From NCBI RefSeq assembly GCF_001514195.1, contig NZ_KQ948750.1, positions 62,001-126,000 of the forward strand: DNA of 64,000 nt, in the 5' to 3' direction. Below the pieces are notes generated by a model. That model had not been told where the DNA came from. It saw nothing but the letters and a program-made list of their open reading frames with translations, and did no database searches. Shown one piece after another: positions 62,488 to 64,000 of this stretch. The translations under genes and the position numbers were made by a program. Positions within the stretch are counted from its first letter, which is position 1, and the number at the start of each line of letters is the position of its first letter. This DNA is from Streptomyces griseorubiginosus. Lineage in GTDB: Bacteria > Actinomycetota > Actinomycetes > Streptomycetales > Streptomycetaceae.

Positions 62488-63993
62488 CTACCTGTCGTCG
62501 CCCTTCGCCGCGATGGCGCGGTCCAGAACGTCGTGTTCGGCCCAGCTTCCGTGGAAGCCGAACGGCACCCGGCTGGGGAGCTTGACCCGGGCCAGCGGGG
62601 TGCGGCGCAGGTCGGCCGCGTCATGGACGAGGAGTTCGCTCAGGTCGGTGGCGCGGTTCCACCACAGGGAGAGCAGGTAGCCGTCGTCCTCGCCGCGGGC
62701 GTTCTCGCGGGCCACGAAGACCGGTTCGCTCGGGCTGGTCAGGCCGTCGGGTCCTTCGACGACGGTGGTGCGGTCGAGAAGGTAGTCGTGACGGGCGAGG
62801 CCGTCGGACATGGTGTCGTCGGCCAGGCCGCGCGTGGTGACGAAGTAGCCGTAGCGGTGCGCCCGACCTGTGTAGGCGTCGTTGATCTTGGGGAACTCGC
62901 CGAAGACACCGCTGATCCTCTCCTCCGTGGCCCGGCCGGTCGCCAGGTCGACCCGCCAGCGGTAGGGCAGGGCAGGCGGGAACCACTCGTGGGAGTCCAC
63001 GGGCGTGGAGAGACGGTCGACCGGGTTGCCGAGGCGGCTGATCCGGTGCCCGTCGACGATCAGCTCACCGTCCTGCTCGTAGGCGTTGTAGAAGTGGGTG
63101 TTGGCCCAGTGCCCGCCGAGCTCGTGCCAGGTGATCTCATGGGTGTGGCGGTTCATCAGGACGATCTGGACGCCATGTTCGAGGGAGTTCTCGTCCCAGA
63201 CGACGCCGGGCCTGCTCTGGGCCACCAGGTCGAGGCGGAACTGGGCGGGCGTGACAAAGAAGATCGCGTACGTCTCGCTCACCGCGAAGTCGTGCATGAG
63301 GACCGGCACACCTATGTCGAAGGAGTGCGAGTCCTTGATCTCGGCGGTCTTCACGTCGGCGCGGTACCAGGTGATGGTGGGTCCGACCGCGGCGAAGAAC
63401 AGCATGTCGCCGGTGTCCGGGTCGGTCTTGTAGTGACCGGTGCACAGGATGTCGACGCCGCCGTGGAAGTCGTACGTGCCGAGGGTGTGCAGCGTCTCGG
63501 GGTCCAGTGCGTGCGGCAGTCCGCCGTCGAAGTAGACGAGCAGATGGTCGTCGAAGAGGCCGGCGTTGATGTTGGCCACGTTCTTGGCACGTGGGGCGCC
63601 GTCGGGCAGCCGACCCGGGGTGCCGCCGTTGACGAAGCCGCTGTAGATCGCCTCCCCGGCCTCCACCTCGACCCTCATCGAGTCGGTCTGGACCCAGCGG
63701 GTGCGGTAGGCGGCCCTGCCCTCGCGCAGGTAGACACCGCACACCATGCCGTCGCCCTCCCACCAGTGGTAGCGGTCGGTGTTGCGGGGCTGGAAGCGGG
63801 GGTTGGAGGAGACGCGGAACAGGGCACCCGCGAGGTCGGACGGTATCTCGCCGTCCACCTCCAGGTCGTACGCCTCGTTCTCCTCCGTCCAGGGTGCGAA
63901 GGGGCCGTTGAGGAACCTGTTGCCGGTGTGCCAGTCGGCTCCGGCGCCGACGGGGACGGTGTTCTCTCCGGTCCCCCGCGGGACGACGGTCAT
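62488..63993 (-). CDS. Carotenoid cleavage oxygenase family enzyme
   Basis: 501 residues; ATG at 63993 lies 7 bases from the window edge, so its SD cannot be judged and a more upstream start is conceivable. Beta-propeller family signature: GEIPSDLAGALFRVSSNPRF, HWWEGDGMVCGVYLR, with iron ligands His expected in FHGGVDILC/GHYK, VLMHDFAVSETYAIF, HWANTHFYNAYEQ and VPFGFHGSWAE. No membrane segment or signal. Family members split the polyene or stilbene double bond (carotenoids, lignostilbene, resveratrol). Given the phenolic island next door, a stilbene substrate is as likely as a carotenoid. Confidence 0.9.
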   Translation of the reverse strand: MTVVPRGTGENTVPVGAGADWHTGNRFLNGPFAPWTEENEAYDLEVDGEIPSDLAGALFRVSSNPRFQPRNTDRYHWWEGDGMVCGVYLREGRAAYRTRWVQTDSMRVEVEAGEAIYSGFVNGGTPGRLPDGAPRAKNVANINAGLFDDHLLVYFDGGLPHALDPETLHTLGTYDFHGGVDILCTGHYKTDPDTGDMLFFAAVGPTITWYRADVKTAEIKDSHSFDIGVPVLMHDFAVSETYAIFFVTPAQFRLDLVAQSRPGVVWDENSLEHGVQIVLMNRHTHEITWHELGGHWANTHFYNAYEQDGELIVDGHRISRLGNPVDRLSTPVDSHEWFPPALPYRWRVDLATGRATEERISGVFGEFPKINDAYTGRAHRYGYFVTTRGLADDTMSDGLARHDYLLDRTTVVEGPDGLTSPSEPVFVARENARGEDDGYLLSLWWNRATDLSELLVHDAADLRRTPLARVKLPSRVPFGFHGSWAEHDVLDRAIAAKGDDR

Positions 63994-64000
63994 GGGGTTC

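Overview
The window is high-GC DNA of a Streptomyces-like actinobacterium. The signs are strong G/C third-position bias, SD-led GTG/ATG starts, ATGA/GTGA gene overlaps, extracytoplasmic lipoproteins, and IS5/IS110 transposase debris typical of a chromosome arm. No rRNA, tRNA or CRISPR array was seen. The gene content is accessory and heavily remodelled: at least eight transposase or integrase remnants and several decayed metabolic genes separate intact operons.

Layout. (1) 1-4.5 kb: the end of a secreted TAP-like peptidase, an HxlR regulator with a divergent alpha/beta hydrolase and a palindromic operator between them, a broken IS5 element, and a second, decayed TAP-like peptidase. (2) 4.7-7.7 kb: a two-component system divergent from a lipoprotein. 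(3) 9-16.3 kb: a levansucrase, then a minus-strand set that looks like an extracellular polysaccharide locus (short nucleotide-sugar dehydrogenase, processive GT2 synthase, parallel beta-helix protein, PL14-like protein, sugar nucleotidyltransferase). A second two-component system (16.6-18.6 kb) is divergent from it. (4) 19.2-25 kb: a TetR regulator with two identical palindromes, an ACMSD-type amidohydrolase, an SDR and a carboxymuconolactone-decarboxylase-like protein, interspersed with IS fragments and an integrase end. (5) 25-35.6 kb: a minus-strand glycoside operon (sugar ABC importer, GH78 rhamnosidase, GH3 glucosidase, esterase) that ends in decayed L-rhamnose isomerase and truncated FAD oxidoreductase genes. 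(6) 35.6-47 kb: esterase plus PucR-type regulator modules (two intact, a third reduced to an esterase tail), a pobA remnant, and an AraC-headed hydroxyquinol operon (flavin hydroxylase, maleylacetate reductase, intradiol dioxygenase). (7) 47-57.8 kb: a minus-strand set with an SDR, a broken aldehyde dehydrogenase, IclR, a DUF8021-like protein, an acyl-CoA-dehydrogenase-fold monooxygenase, a luciferase-like monooxygenase and a fused double SDR, divergent from a flavin reductase and another esterase. (8) 58-64 kb: IS and regulator debris, a multicopper oxidase preceded by a coupled 17-codon leader, and a carotenoid-oxygenase-family enzyme.

How the parts fit. Regions 4-7 read together as a polyphenol or aryl-glycoside catabolic island. 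Sugars would be trimmed by GH78/GH3 and the aromatic aglycone de-esterified by several HSL-type esterases. Dihydroxyaromatic acids would be decarboxylated and hydroxylated to hydroxyquinol, then opened to maleylacetate and reduced to 3-oxoadipate. The flavin-dependent set in region 7 would act on a substrate that cannot be named from sequence. The copper oxidase and the second two-component system are about 45 kb apart but share a near-identical control array (28 of 36 positions), so they may form one regulon.
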